A stretch of 64,000 nucleotides of DNA from Lachnospiraceae bacterium (GCA_016288005.1 JAEEXY010000008.1:1-64000), one strand, 5' to 3'; positions 42,963 to 52,223 are shown, counted from the stretch's first letter. A program made the numbers and translations. The notes: a model not told the origin generated them from the sequence alone.

Positions 42963-45900
42963 TTATCTGTAGTATTTTACCGCGGCTTCAAACATCCTGA
43001 TGTCATAATCGCCCGGAACGTTGCGGTAGAGACCCTTTCCGATACGCTCGGAATGACCCATCTTACCGAATACCCTTCCGTCGGGAGATGTGATGCCCTC
43101 GATCGCGTACATCGAGTCGTTCGGGTTGAAATGAACGTCCGCGGTAGCCTTACCGTCGAGATCGACATACTGTGTAGCGATCTGCCCGTTATCGGCCAGC
43201 TGCTTGATCAGCGCCTCATCGGCGAGGAATCTGCCCTCTCCGTGCGAGATCGGAACATTATAGATCTGTCCGGGCTGTGTGAGCGCGAGCCAGGGTGACT
43301 TGTTCGACGCGATCCTCGTGCGGACGATCCTCGACTGATGGCGCGCGATCGTATTGAAGCTCAGTGTCGGGCAGTTCTCATCCACATCGATGATCTTCCC
43401 GTAAGGCACGAGTCCGAGCTTGATCAGTGCCTGGAAGCCGTTGCAGATACCGCACATAAGTCCGTCGCGTCTCTCAAGCAGATCGGTAACGCCCTCTTTG
43501 ATCGCCTCGTTCCTGAAGAACGCGGTAATGAACTTTCCGCTGCCGTCGGGCTCGTCTCCGCCCGAGAATCCTCCGGGAATGAATATCATCTGCGCGGTCT
43601 TAAGCTTATTCGCAAACTCGTCTATGCTGCCCGAAATGGCGTCGCCCGTAAGGTTCCTGATAACAATGATCTCGGGATCGCAGCCTGCGTCCGCGGCGGC
43701 CTTTGCGCTGTCGAACTCGCAGTTTGTCCCGGGGAATGCGGGAATGAGCACCTTAGGTCTCGCGCATTTGAACGCGGGAGCCGCAGCGGGTGCGGGGCCG
43801 TCATGCTTATATGTGAACGTCTTCATGGGCTGCTCCCTCACGGGGATATTGCAGCTGTATACGCTCTCGAGCTTGTCCTCGTATGCCTTTAAGAGATCGC
43901 GGATGCTCAGGCTCTCACCGGCAAATACGATATTCTCCTGCGATACTGTATTGCCGAGCAGCTCCGCCGTCAGCGTGCTGCCCTCAGCCGCGTAATCCTG
44001 AACATCCTCGAGCGTGATGCCGTCCGAAAGTTCTGCGACAAACGCGCCGTAATCGTATTTAAAGAGCTTATCCTGCGAAATGCCGCCGGCATATTCAAAG
44101 CCGATGCCGTTTCCTATGCTCATCCTGAACACGGCTTCCGCGATACCTCCGATGCCGGGTGTGTAGCAGGCTTCGAGCTTACCTGCGCGGGCAAGCTTTG
44201 TGATCAGGGCAAAGCATGCCTTGAGCGAATCCGTATCGGGCAGTCCTGCCTCAGTATATACGGGCGCTATTCTTACAACAGCGTGGCCTGCCTTTTTAAA
44301 CTCATCCGTAACGATGTATCCGGTCTTTGACGAGGTAACCGCAAACGATACAAGAGTCGGCGGAACATCGAGCTTTTCAAAGGTTCCGCTCATCGAGTCC
44401 TTGCCGCCGATAGCGCCGATGCCAAGGGCGAGCTGCGCCTCAAACGCGCCGAGCAGCGCCGAAAGAGGCTGACCCCAGCGCCTGGGATCGTGTCCGGGCT
44501 TCGCGAAATACTCCTGGAAGGTCAGATATACATCCTTAAACTCCGCTCCCGAAGCGATCAGTTTTGCCACCGACTCGACAACAGCCAGATACGCGCCCCT
44601 GAAGCAGTTCTTTTCGGTGATGAACGGATTGTAGCCCCAGCTCATGACGGAGCAGGTGTCCGTATGCTTTTTCTCAACGGGGATCTTCTGTACCATGGTC
44701 TGCGAGGGAGTAAGCTGACGCTCTCCGCCGAAAGGCATGACTACAGTTCCCGCGCCGATGGTCGAGTCGAAGCGCTCGGCCAGGCCTCTCATCGAGCATG
44801 AATTAAGGTCCGAAACCAGCGTAAGGTATTTATCCGCAAACGAAAGTCCGCCCGTCTTACCTGCCAGAGCGCTGACGGTATCGTCCGCCGCTTCGGGCTT
44901 TGCGGTCTCTATCGAAATATGCTTTGCGGCGCCGTTGGAATTTAAGAACTCCCTGCTGATGTCCACGATCTTTTTGCCGTTCCAGTTCATCGTAAGACGC
45001 GGCTCTTCTTTTACTACGGCCACTCTTACAGCCTGAAGGTTCTCCTCGGCCGCGAGCTGCAGGAACTTCGCTTCATCGGCTGCTTCCACCACAACAGCCA
45101 TTCTTTCCTGCGATTCGCTGATCGCAAGCTCGGTGCCGTCGAGACCCTCGTACTTTTTCGGTACGGCGTTGAGATTGATCTCGAGTCCGTCCGCGAGCTC
45201 ACCGATGGCAACCGATACACCGCCCGCGCCGAAGTCGTTGCAGCGCTTGATGAGCTTTGATGCCGCGGGATTCCTGAAGAGTCTCTGGAGCTTTCTCTCC
45301 TCGGGAGCATTTCCCTTCTGAACCTCCGCTCCGCAGGTCTTTACCGAGTCCGTATTATGCGCCTTTGACGAGCCTGTCGCGCCGCCTATGCCGTCTCTGC
45401 CTGTGCTGCCGCCGAGCAGTATCACAACGTCACCGGGCTCCGGTCTCTCACGTCTGACATTCTCTGCGGGCGCAGCCGCGATAACGGCGCCGATCTCCAT
45501 TCTCTTTGCCGCATATCCGGGATGATAGAGCTCATCCACTATACCGGTCGCCAGACCGATCTGATTGCCGTATGAGGAATAACCCGCAGCCGCTCCGGTC
45601 ACGAGCTTGCGCTGCGAGAGCTTGCCGGGGATCGTCTCGGAAATGGGCTTTAAGGGATCGGCCGCGCCTGTTACGCGCATGGCTCCGTAAACGTACGAAC
45701 GTCCCGAGAGCGGGTCTCTGATCGCGCCACCGATACATGTCGCCGCGCCGCCGAAAGGCTCTATTTCCGTAGGATGGTTATGTGTCTCGTTCTTAAAGAG
45801 CAGCAGCCAGGGCTCCTTAACCCCGTCAACGTCCACGTCGATCTTTACGGTGCAGGCATTGATCTCCTCAGATTCGTCGAGTTTGTCGAGAAGTCCCGCT

Positions 45901-46727
45901 TTTTTCAGGTATTTTACGGAAACCGTCGCGATGTCCATAAGACATACGGGCTTCTTAACGCCGAGCTCCTCTCTTACCGACAGATAGTGGTTATATGCGT
46001 CCTCAAGCTGCTTATCCTCAAAGGTCACGTTATCTATGGCGGTCGTAAATGTCGTATGACGGCAGTGATCCGACCAGTAGGTATCGATCATCCTGAGCTC
46101 TGTGATCGTGGGATTGCGGTTTTCCGAAAGGAAATACTCCCTGCAGAATACGATGTCGTCGCTGTCCATCGCCAGCCCGAGCGTGCCGATCATCTCCTCG
46201 AGCTCGCTCCTGCTCTTCTCGTTAAAGCCGTCCAGAGTCGCTACGGTAGTGGGCTTATCGTACTCGGTCACGAGAGTCGCGGGCTTATCCAGTGAAGCCT
46301 CGCGCGCCTCCACGGGGTTGATGACATATTTCTTGATCGCGGCGAGCTGGGCGTCGCTGATATCTCCGTACAGGGCATAGACCTTTGCCGAACGTACCAG
46401 AGGTCTCTCTCCCTTGTAAATGATCTGTATGCACTGCGCAGCCGAATCCGCGCGCTGGTCAAACTGACCGGGCAGGTATTCTACCGCAAAAACCTTCGCG
46501 CCCGAAAGGTCGGGCTCTGCTGCGGCAATATCGGTCTGAGGCTCGGAGAATACGGTCTTTACCGCATAGTTAAACTCTGTCTCGCCGATGCCCTCCGCAT
46601 CATAACGGTTCAGGAGCCTTACCTTTTCGAGACTTGCGATCCCGAGCAGCGTCCTCGCGTCCGAGAGCAGCTCATGCGCCTCATTGGCCAGTTCTTCTTT
46701 TTTCTCGACAAAAATTCTGTAAACCAT
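42963..46727 (-). CDS. purL: PurL, single-chain FGAM synthase
   Basis: Phosphoribosylformylglycinamidine synthase, step 4 of purine synthesis, with synthetase and glutaminase fused. 1254 residues from the ATG preceded by GAGGAAGG; 48 extra upstream codons overlapping purD are rejected. N-terminal PurS-like domain, then the DTYWSDHCRHTTF motif (about 219-231), NETHNHPTEIEPFGGAATCIGG, and a C-terminal class I amidotransferase with MCGICNGFQ (nucleophile Cys) and VPISHGEG. This long form is usual in proteobacteria and many Clostridia, unlike the three-subunit PurSQL of Bacillus. Confidence 0.96.
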   Translation of the reverse strand: MVYRIFVEKKEELANEAHELLSDARTLLGIASLEKVRLLNRYDAEGIGETEFNYAVKTVFSEPQTDIAAAEPDLSGAKVFAVEYLPGQFDQRADSAAQCIQIIYKGERPLVRSAKVYALYGDISDAQLAAIKKYVINPVEAREASLDKPATLVTEYDKPTTVATLDGFNEKSRSELEEMIGTLGLAMDSDDIVFCREYFLSENRNPTITELRMIDTYWSDHCRHTTFTTAIDNVTFEDKQLEDAYNHYLSVREELGVKKPVCLMDIATVSVKYLKKAGLLDKLDESEEINACTVKIDVDVDGVKEPWLLLFKNETHNHPTEIEPFGGAATCIGGAIRDPLSGRSYVYGAMRVTGAADPLKPISETIPGKLSQRKLVTGAAAGYSSYGNQIGLATGIVDELYHPGYAAKRMEIGAVIAAAPAENVRRERPEPGDVVILLGGSTGRDGIGGATGSSKAHNTDSVKTCGAEVQKGNAPEERKLQRLFRNPAASKLIKRCNDFGAGGVSVAIGELADGLEINLNAVPKKYEGLDGTELAISESQERMAVVVEAADEAKFLQLAAEENLQAVRVAVVKEEPRLTMNWNGKKIVDISREFLNSNGAAKHISIETAKPEAADDTVSALAGKTGGLSFADKYLTLVSDLNSCSMRGLAERFDSTIGAGTVVMPFGGERQLTPSQTMVQKIPVEKKHTDTCSVMSWGYNPFITEKNCFRGAYLAVVESVAKLIASGAEFKDVYLTFQEYFAKPGHDPRRWGQPLSALLGAFEAQLALGIGAIGGKDSMSGTFEKLDVPPTLVSFAVTSSKTGYIVTDEFKKAGHAVVRIAPVYTEAGLPDTDSLKACFALITKLARAGKLEACYTPGIGGIAEAVFRMSIGNGIGFEYAGGISQDKLFKYDYGAFVAELSDGITLEDVQDYAAEGSTLTAELLGNTVSQENIVFAGESLSIRDLLKAYEDKLESVYSCNIPVREQPMKTFTYKHDGPAPAAAPAFKCARPKVLIPAFPGTNCEFDSAKAAADAGCDPEIIVIRNLTGDAISGSIDEFANKLKTAQMIFIPGGFSGGDEPDGSGKFITAFFRNEAIKEGVTDLLERRDGLMCGICNGFQALIKLGLVPYGKIIDVDENCPTLSFNTIARHQSRIVRTRIASNKSPWLALTQPGQIYNVPISHGEGRFLADEALIKQLADNGQIATQYVDLDGKATADVHFNPNDSMYAIEGITSPDGRVFGKMGHSERIGKGLYRNVPGDYDIRMFEAAVKYYR

Positions 46728-46746
46728 TTTCAGTACCTTCCTCAGT

Positions 46747-48129
46747 TCATTTCCTTCCGTATGCGGCCAGAGCTCTCTGTCCGATATCGAAACGGCAGTA
46801 TTCGTTGGCGAAATAAACCTTTTTCGTAAGGGCGTAAGCCGAATCGACCGCGTCCTTAAGACTGTCGGCAACAGCGGTGACTCCGAGCACTCGGCCGCCC
46901 GAATTAACGAGTGCCATGCCCTCGCCTACGGTGTGCTCCTTCCAGACGCGCACGTCTTCGGCGTTCAGCTTGCGCTTTGCGTTAAACGATGCGCTGCCTC
47001 CGTCCGTCCCCTGCTTTGCCTCGGCTTCGGGAACCCGCTTTGCGCCTGCCACATAAATGTGCTTCCAGGTATCCTCATCGGTCACGATCTCGTAACCCTT
47101 TTCGTATTTTACGGGATAACCCTCGGACGCCATGATAACGCAGCACGCGTGCTTGTCCGAGAAGCTGACCTCAGTTTCGGCAAGTCTGCCTTCGGTCGTC
47201 GCCATCATGACTTCGAGCAGGTCGCTCTCAAGCAGCGGCAGCACAACCTGTGTCTCCGGATCGCCGAAACGGCAGTTGTATTCGATAACCTTCGGACCGT
47301 CCTTTGTTATCATGAGTCCGAAGTACAGACACCCCTTGAAGGTCCTGCCCTCTTTGTTCATCGCGTTCATCGTAGGAAGGAATATCTCCTCCATGCAGCG
47401 CTTCGCGACAGCGTCGGTATAGTAGGGATTGGGAGCCACGGTTCCCATGCCTCCGGTATTGAGGCCGGTATCGCCGTCTCCGGCGCGCTTGTGGTCCATC
47501 GAGCTGACCATCGGCACAACGGTCTTTCCGTCGGTAAACGAGAGCACGCTGACCTCGGGGCCCTCGAGAAACTCCTCGATGACGATCTGATCGCCGCTCG
47601 CGCCGAACTGCTTGTCGCGCATCATCGAAATGACCGCAAGCTTGGCTTCCTCGCGTGTGAGCGCGATTATAACGCCCTTGCCCAGTGCCAGTCCGTCAGC
47701 CTTGATAACGGTAGGGATCGGCGCGGTCTCAAGATACTTTAAGGCGCTGTCCATATCCGTAAAAACTTCGTATTTCGCGGTCGGGATGCCGTATTTCTTC
47801 ATGAGGTTCTTGGAAAATACCTTACTGCCCTCGATGATCGCCGCATTCGCGCGGGGTCCGAAGCAGGGTATGCCGATCGCCTCGAGCCTGTCCACACAGC
47901 CTGCGACCAGCGGATCGTCGGGCGCGACGATCGCGTAATCTATCGCATTTGTCTTAGCGAAATCCGCTATTTTGTCAAGCTCGGTCGCCCCGATCGCCAC
48001 ACACTCGGCATCAGCCGCGATGCCGCCGTTCCCCGGCAGGGCGTAGATCTTTTCGACCTTACCGTTCTCCCTGATCTTTTTGATTATCGCATGTTCGCGG
48101 CCTCCGCCGCCGACTACCATGATCTTCAA
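46747..48129 (-). CDS. purD: PurD, GAR synthetase
   Basis: Phosphoribosylamine-glycine ligase, step 2 of the pathway. About 460 residues. ATP-grasp fold with the start VVGGGGREHAII, DDPLVAGCVD, the LALGKGVIIALT loop and GDPETQVVLP. A TTG start is proposed because GGGAGG is seven bases upstream of it and the first ATG is 16 away; the protein then begins MKIMVVGGGGREH as in relatives. Contains an insertion-like segment EAEAKQGTDGGSASFNAK near residue 385, not typical of the family. Confidence 0.94.
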   Translation of the reverse strand: MKIMVVGGGGREHAIIKKIRENGKVEKIYALPGNGGIAADAECVAIGATELDKIADFAKTNAIDYAIVAPDDPLVAGCVDRLEAIGIPCFGPRANAAIIEGSKVFSKNLMKKYGIPTAKYEVFTDMDSALKYLETAPIPTVIKADGLALGKGVIIALTREEAKLAVISMMRDKQFGASGDQIVIEEFLEGPEVSVLSFTDGKTVVPMVSSMDHKRAGDGDTGLNTGGMGTVAPNPYYTDAVAKRCMEEIFLPTMNAMNKEGRTFKGCLYFGLMITKDGPKVIEYNCRFGDPETQVVLPLLESDLLEVMMATTEGRLAETEVSFSDKHACCVIMASEGYPVKYEKGYEIVTDEDTWKHIYVAGAKRVPEAEAKQGTDGGSASFNAKRKLNAEDVRVWKEHTVGEGMALVNSGGRVLGVTAVADSLKDAVDSAYALTKKVYFANEYCRFDIGQRALAAYGRK

Positions 48130-48254
48130 ATCGTTGCCTCCCTGTCTGCTGTCCGTCACATATTATCCGCTCCGAATGTGCCCGGTCCCATGCCTTACCT
48201 TACTCATGAGTTATCTCATAAAGTATTCCATCGCCGAAATATTCGTACATACCG

Positions 48255-48333
48255 CCTTACTTCCCCGGCATCTGCGCACCACCTGCTCGGCAGCCTTACT
48301 TCCCCAGCAGCTGCGCACTCACCTGCTCGGCAG
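48255..48333. repeat. Tandem duplication of the purN 3' end
   Basis: The last 40 bases of purN including its stop (48294-48333) are followed directly by a near copy (48255-48293) with a few changes and one missing base. The second copy lies outside the gene. Confidence 0.85.
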
Positions 48334-48979
48334 CCTTCGGCAGCAGTATCCATTCAGCCTGCTCCATGACGCGTTTCTGAAGTATCTCGGGGGTGTCGCC
48401 GTCCAGGATATCCACGGCTTTCTGCGCGATTATCCTGCCCCCGTCGGGCACTTCGTTCACAAAATGCACCGTGGCTCCGGTGACCTTAACTCCGTACTCC
48501 AGAGCGGCCTCATGGACCTTCAGTCCGTAAAAGCCCTTGCCGCAGAAGGACGGGATCAGTGCAGGATGAACGTTTATGATGCGCTCCGGGTATCTCTTCG
48601 TGAAATCGGCCGAAAGAATGCTCATGAATCCCGCGAGTATGATCAGCTCTATGCCGCGCGCTTCCAGTGCCGCGACCAGCCGCTCCTCGAAATCCTGCTG
48701 GGGAGTTTTTCCGTCGGTGCCTGTCACCGGACAGGTGACAGGCACCGATGCGGTCTCCGGTGTACTCTGCGGTTTCTTTTTAACTATGGTCAGGGTCTCT
48801 ATCCCCGCCTTTTTCGCACGTTCCAGCGCATACGCTCCCTCTTTGTTCGAGATAACGAGCTCTATCCTGCCGCTGTGCAGCTCACCGAGCGCCTGCGCGT
48901 CTATCAGAGCCTGCAGGTTTGTGCCTCCTCCCGAAACGAGGACTGCGATCTTAACGTATCTGTCTGCCATGTTTGTCAT
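48296..48979 (-). CDS. purN: PurN, GAR transformylase with repeat-encoded insertion
   Basis: Glycinamide ribonucleotide formyltransferase (folate-dependent), step 3. 227 residues, longer than the usual 190-210. N-terminal VLVSGGGTNLQALIDA, catalytic NVHPALIPSF (Asn, His) and GATVHFVNEVPDGG are intact. Between KKAGIETLTIV and FEERLVAALEARGI lies a stretch of about 25 extra residues, of which 78-89 (SVPVTCPVTGTD) are encoded by a 33-base hairpin repeat. The insertion falls at a surface loop between the Rossmann half and the substrate half, so activity may survive. The GGGAG site is poorly spaced for both candidate ATGs. Confidence 0.92.
   Translation of the reverse strand: MTNMADRYVKIAVLVSGGGTNLQALIDAQALGELHSGRIELVISNKEGAYALERAKKAGIETLTIVKKKPQSTPETASVPVTCPVTGTDGKTPQQDFEERLVAALEARGIELIILAGFMSILSADFTKRYPERIINVHPALIPSFCGKGFYGLKVHEAALEYGVKVTGATVHFVNEVPDGGRIIAQKAVDILDGDTPEILQKRVMEQAEWILLPKAAEQVSAQLLGK
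48715..48747. repeat. GGTGCCTGTCACC hairpin repeat inside purN
   Basis: CGGTGCCTGTCACC, five bases GGACA, then the exact complement. It keeps the reading frame in purN. The 13-base arm is identical to that of the palindrome at 37728-37761. Confidence 0.9.
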
Positions 48980-49004
48980 AATCTCCCGATATTTCAGTCA
49001 GGGC

Positions 49005-49086
49005 TATATCGGCACCTGTCCGGTATTCTCCGTCAGGACTGTATACCGCATCTGTCCGGTATCTGGGCCGGTCTGCCGTATAGCGG
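49005..49086. repeat. Degenerate direct repeat between purM and purN
   Basis: Two copies of about 35 bases (49005-49041 and 49042-49075) share CTGTCCGGTAT and flanking bases; a partial third follows. The first includes CACCTGTCCGGT, also found in the purN hairpin. Confidence 0.5.
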
Positions 49087-49117
49087 TTATCCGAGGGCTC
49101 TCCTGCCTGCCGTCCCG

Positions 49118-50155
49118 TCACTCCAGAACTATCTTTGTTTCACCCTCAGCGATCTGTCCGACTACGTAAGCGTCCTCGCCGCAGGCGTTAAGTATCCTTA
49201 CCGCCTCGTCAGCGCTCTCCTTCGGAACTACGATGCTCATGCCGACGCCCATATTAAAGGTATTGAACATATCGCGCTCGGGGATATTGCCCTTTTTCGC
49301 GAGCAGATCGAATATCGCGGGCGTCCTGACCGCGGACTTGTCGATGACTGCGCAAAGACCGTCGGGGATGCTCCTCGGGATGTTCTCGTAAAAGCCTCCG
49401 CCGGTGATATGACTGATGCCCTTGATCTTAACGCTCTTCATGAGCTCAAGAACGGGCTTTACATATATCCTCGTGGGCGTGAGCAGCGCCTCGCCGAGAG
49501 TCTTTCCGAGCACGTCGATATGCTCTGAAAGATCCTCATTTTCTATATCAAATACTTTTCTTACCAGTGAATAACCGTTTGAATGGAACCCGCTCGATGC
49601 CAGCGCAACAACAACGTCGCCCTTTGCCATGGTCCTGTTGTCGATGATGTCCTTTTTGTCGACGATACCGACCGAGAAACCGGCCAGATCGTAATCATCG
49701 GGCTGCATGGTCCCGGGATGCTCCGCAGTCTCGCCGCCGATCAGCGCGCAGCCTGCCTGAACGCAGCCTTCCGCGACACCCTCGACCAGTGAAGCTACCT
49801 TAACCGGATCGTTTTTGCCGATCGCGATATAGTCAAGGAAGAATATGGGCTTTGCGCCGCAGCAGATGATGTCGTTCACGCACATCGCGACACAGTCGAT
49901 ACCCACGGTATTGTGGATGCCCGCGAGCTGCGCGATCCTCTGCTTTGTGCCTACGCCGTCCGTTCCCGAAACCAGTACGGGCTCGGTCATGCCGGTGATA
50001 TCGGGTGCGAACAGGCCTCCGAAACCGCCGATGCCCGAAACCACTCCGGGGATCACGGTTCGCTCAACATGTTTTTTCATGAGCCTGACTCCCTCGTAGC
50101 CGGCCTCGATATTTACTCCTGCCGCCGCATAGCTGGCCGAATGTGAATTCTCCAT
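49118..50155 (-). CDS. purM: PurM, AIR synthetase
   Basis: Phosphoribosylaminoimidazole synthetase (cyclo-ligase), step 5. 345 residues. Typical blocks: [13 protein letters not shown] at the start, [36 protein letters not shown], and [11 protein letters not shown]. The C-terminal glycine-rich loop [12 protein letters not shown] is intact. GAGGAGG precedes the ATG. 12 bases after purF. Confidence 0.97.
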   Translation of the reverse strand: MENSHSASYAAAGVNIEAGYEGVRLMKKHVERTVIPGVVSGIGGFGGLFAPDITGMTEPVLVSGTDGVGTKQRIAQLAGIHNTVGIDCVAMCVNDIICCGAKPIFFLDYIAIGKNDPVKVASLVEGVAEGCVQAGCALIGGETAEHPGTMQPDDYDLAGFSVGIVDKKDIIDNRTMAKGDVVVALASSGFHSNGYSLVRKVFDIENEDLSEHIDVLGKTLGEALLTPTRIYVKPVLELMKSVKIKGISHITGGGFYENIPRSIPDGLCAVIDKSAVRTPAIFDLLAKKGNIPERDMFNTFNMGVGMSIVVPKESADEAVRILNACGEDAYVVGQIAEGETKIVLE

Positions 50156-50167
50156 GTTATCCCTCCT

Positions 50168-51592
50168 CTATTCCTTTCCGCTCCAGCAGTATGTGCAGAT
50201 CTTATTGCGGTCAATGCCTATCGCCTCGAGCAGTCCGTCCAGCGTCTGATACTCGAGCGAATCAAAACCGAGACTCTCGCAGATCCTTTTCAGCATGCAC
50301 TTGCCGCGCTTGGTCGTCGTATCGGTGTATTCGTCCATATGCTTCTCACCCTCTTCGCCTTCGAGATCGCGTATGATGCGCCTCGAGAGCAGCTCCATTT
50401 CGGAGGTACCGCGTGAGAAATTAAGATATTTGCAGGCGTACATGATCGGAGGGCATGCGGAACGCATGTGAACCTCCTTCGCTCCCGATTCGTAGAGGAA
50501 CTCTACCGTCTCGCGCAGCTGCGTGCCGCGTACGATCGAATCATCGACAAAGAGGAGCTTTTTGCCCTCGATAAGCTCAGGAACCGGGATCTGCTTCATC
50601 TTCGCGATCCTGTTCCGGACTTCCTGGCTGGTCGGCATGAACGATCTGGGCCAGGTAGGCGTGTATTTTACGAAAGGTCTGGCAAAACTCATGCCGCTCT
50701 CGTGCGCGTATCCGATCGCGTGGGGGATGCCCGAATCCGGAACGCCCGCAACGAAATCAACCTCGGGCAGAGTGCCGCGCTCGGCCTCGTTCCTCGCCAT
50801 GATCTCGCCGTTCTTGTAGCGCATTACCTCAACATTTACGCCCTCGTAATTGGAGTTGGGATATCCGTAATAGGTCCAGAGGAACGCGCATATCTTCATC
50901 TCGCTGCCGGCGGGTGAGATCGTCTCGTAACCGTCGGGCGTGATCTTTACTATCTCATTGGGACCGAGCTCGTACGCGTTGTGATATCCGAGCTTCTGAT
51001 AGGCGAAGGACTCGAACGATACACAGTATCCGTCGTTATCCTTGCCTATGAGCACCGGAAGGCGTCCCATACGGTCGCGCGCCGCGATGATGCTGCCGTC
51101 TTCGGTGAGGATCAGCAGCGACATCGAACCGTCTATCAGCGACATCGCGTGAAGTATGCCTGTTTTAAAATCATCGGCCTCGCTGATCAGCGCCGCGACA
51201 AGCTCCGTAGAGTTGACCTTGCCCGAGCTCATGGCCATAAACTGGCTGCTGTGATCGCCGCAGTACTTCTTTGTAAGCTCGTCCGCGTTATTGATGATGC
51301 CCACCGTAGTGATCGCGTAAACTCCGAGATGCGATCTAACGAGCAGCGGCTGGGGATCGGTATCGCTGATGCAGCCTATGCCGCTGGTGCCCTTAAACTC
51401 CGGCAGATCGTTCTCAAACTTTGTCCTGAAGGGAGAATTCTCAATTGAATGGATCTCTCTCTTAAATCCCTCGCGGCTGTCCCAGTAAGCCAGACCGCCT
51501 GCTCTGGTCCCCAGATGGCTGTGATAATCCACACCGAAAAACACATCCAGGACCACATCCCTTTTCGATACGGAACCGAAAAAGCCTCCCAT
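50168..51592 (-). CDS. purF: PurF-type amidophosphoribosyltransferase lacking the N-terminal Cys
   Basis: Makes phosphoribosylamine, step 1 of purine synthesis. 474 residues. The glutaminase-type Ntn domain (about 1-230) begins MGGFFGSVSKRD, so the catalytic cysteine normally exposed as residue 1 is replaced by glycine. The start is certain: CGGAGG nine bases upstream. The PRPP motif LLFVDDSIVRG (346-356) is intact. Cys 234, 387, 466 and 469 line up by position with the iron-sulphur ligands of Bacillus PurF. It may use free ammonia or an outside glutaminase. I recall similar MGGFFG-starting PurF-like proteins in gut anaerobes, unverified. Confidence 0.88.
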   Translation of the reverse strand: MGGFFGSVSKRDVVLDVFFGVDYHSHLGTRAGGLAYWDSREGFKREIHSIENSPFRTKFENDLPEFKGTSGIGCISDTDPQPLLVRSHLGVYAITTVGIINNADELTKKYCGDHSSQFMAMSSGKVNSTELVAALISEADDFKTGILHAMSLIDGSMSLLILTEDGSIIAARDRMGRLPVLIGKDNDGYCVSFESFAYQKLGYHNAYELGPNEIVKITPDGYETISPAGSEMKICAFLWTYYGYPNSNYEGVNVEVMRYKNGEIMARNEAERGTLPEVDFVAGVPDSGIPHAIGYAHESGMSFARPFVKYTPTWPRSFMPTSQEVRNRIAKMKQIPVPELIEGKKLLFVDDSIVRGTQLRETVEFLYESGAKEVHMRSACPPIMYACKYLNFSRGTSEMELLSRRIIRDLEGEEGEKHMDEYTDTTTKRGKCMLKRICESLGFDSLEYQTLDGLLEAIGIDRNKICTYCWSGKE

Positions 51593-51654
51593 GTTACATT
51601 TCCTCCGAAAATAATCTTTACTTTCCTTTTTCTTTCTCTTTCCTTTTCATGCCT

Positions 51655-51719
51655 GTCAGAGTGACACGTCAGAGTGATACGTCCGGGCGTCACATCCGGG
51701 CGTCATGTCCGGGCATCAC
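51655..51719. repeat. Five tandem 13-base repeats between purE and purF
   Basis: Units start GTCAGAGTGACAC, GTCAGAGTGATAC, GTCCGGGCGTCAC, ATCCGGGCGTCAT, GTCCGGGCATCAC; a sixth partial unit follows. Two subtypes are visible. The 142-base gap holds nothing else that I can identify. Confidence 0.85.
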
Positions 51720-51734
51720 GTATCCCGGCTGCGC

Positions 51735-52223
51735 TCAAAGTCTCTCAGCGACAGTCCTGTCCTTTTCAAGTACCGCAGCCGCGTCCTTTGCGCGCTTTGC
51801 GTCGAGCTTTTTCTGCAGGTCCTCATCTGAAACCGCGATGATCTCGGCTGCCAGCAGTGCCGCATTGGCGCCGCCGTTGATCGCGACCGTAGCTACGGGG
51901 ATGCCCGTAGGCATCTGCACTGTCGAGAGCAACGCGTCCATGCCGTCGAGCACCGATGACTTGCAGGGAATACCGATGACCGGAAGCGTGGTATTGGCCG
52001 CAACAGCTCCTGCCAGATGGGCCGCCATGCCGGCCGCCGCAATGATCGCGCCAAAGCCGTTCGCTCTCGCGTTTACGGCGAAATCCCTGGCCTCGACCGG
52101 GGTCCTGTGTGCGGAATAGATGTGTACCTCGTAGGGTATCTCCAGCTCCTTGAGCACATTTACCGCTTTTTCCATGATGGGCAGATCGCTGTCACTGCCC
52201 ATGATGATACCGACTTTTTTCAT
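51735..52223 (-). CDS. purE: PurE, N5-CAIR mutase (class I)
   Basis: Interconverts carboxyaminoimidazole ribotides, step 6. 162 residues. GSDSDLPIMEKAV and the SAHRTPVEARDFA loop hold the substrate-binding Ser, Asp and His; AAAGMAAHLAGAVAANTTLPVIGIPC follows in pieces as expected. Class I or II cannot be settled because purK is not in the window; the length fits class I. CGGAG before the ATG. Confidence 0.95.
   Translation of the reverse strand: MKKVGIIMGSDSDLPIMEKAVNVLKELEIPYEVHIYSAHRTPVEARDFAVNARANGFGAIIAAAGMAAHLAGAVAANTTLPVIGIPCKSSVLDGMDALLSTVQMPTGIPVATVAINGGANAALLAAEIIAVSDEDLQKKLDAKRAKDAAAVLEKDRTVAERL

Noticed and set aside
42963-42990. Separate purQ or purS gene
   Set aside because: The amidotransferase and PurS-like parts are fused in the 1254-residue PurL.
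48296-48979. purN as a pseudogene because of the insertion
   Set aside because: The frame is kept, the catalytic Asn/His/Asp region and substrate loops are intact, and the length change is modest.
48080-49528. 482-residue plus-strand open frame across purD, purN and purM
   Set aside because: It covers the repeats and three antisense genes; composition is atypical and no domain is seen.
51655-51719. CRISPR array
   Set aside because: Repeats are contiguous 13-mers with no spacers and no cas genes nearby.
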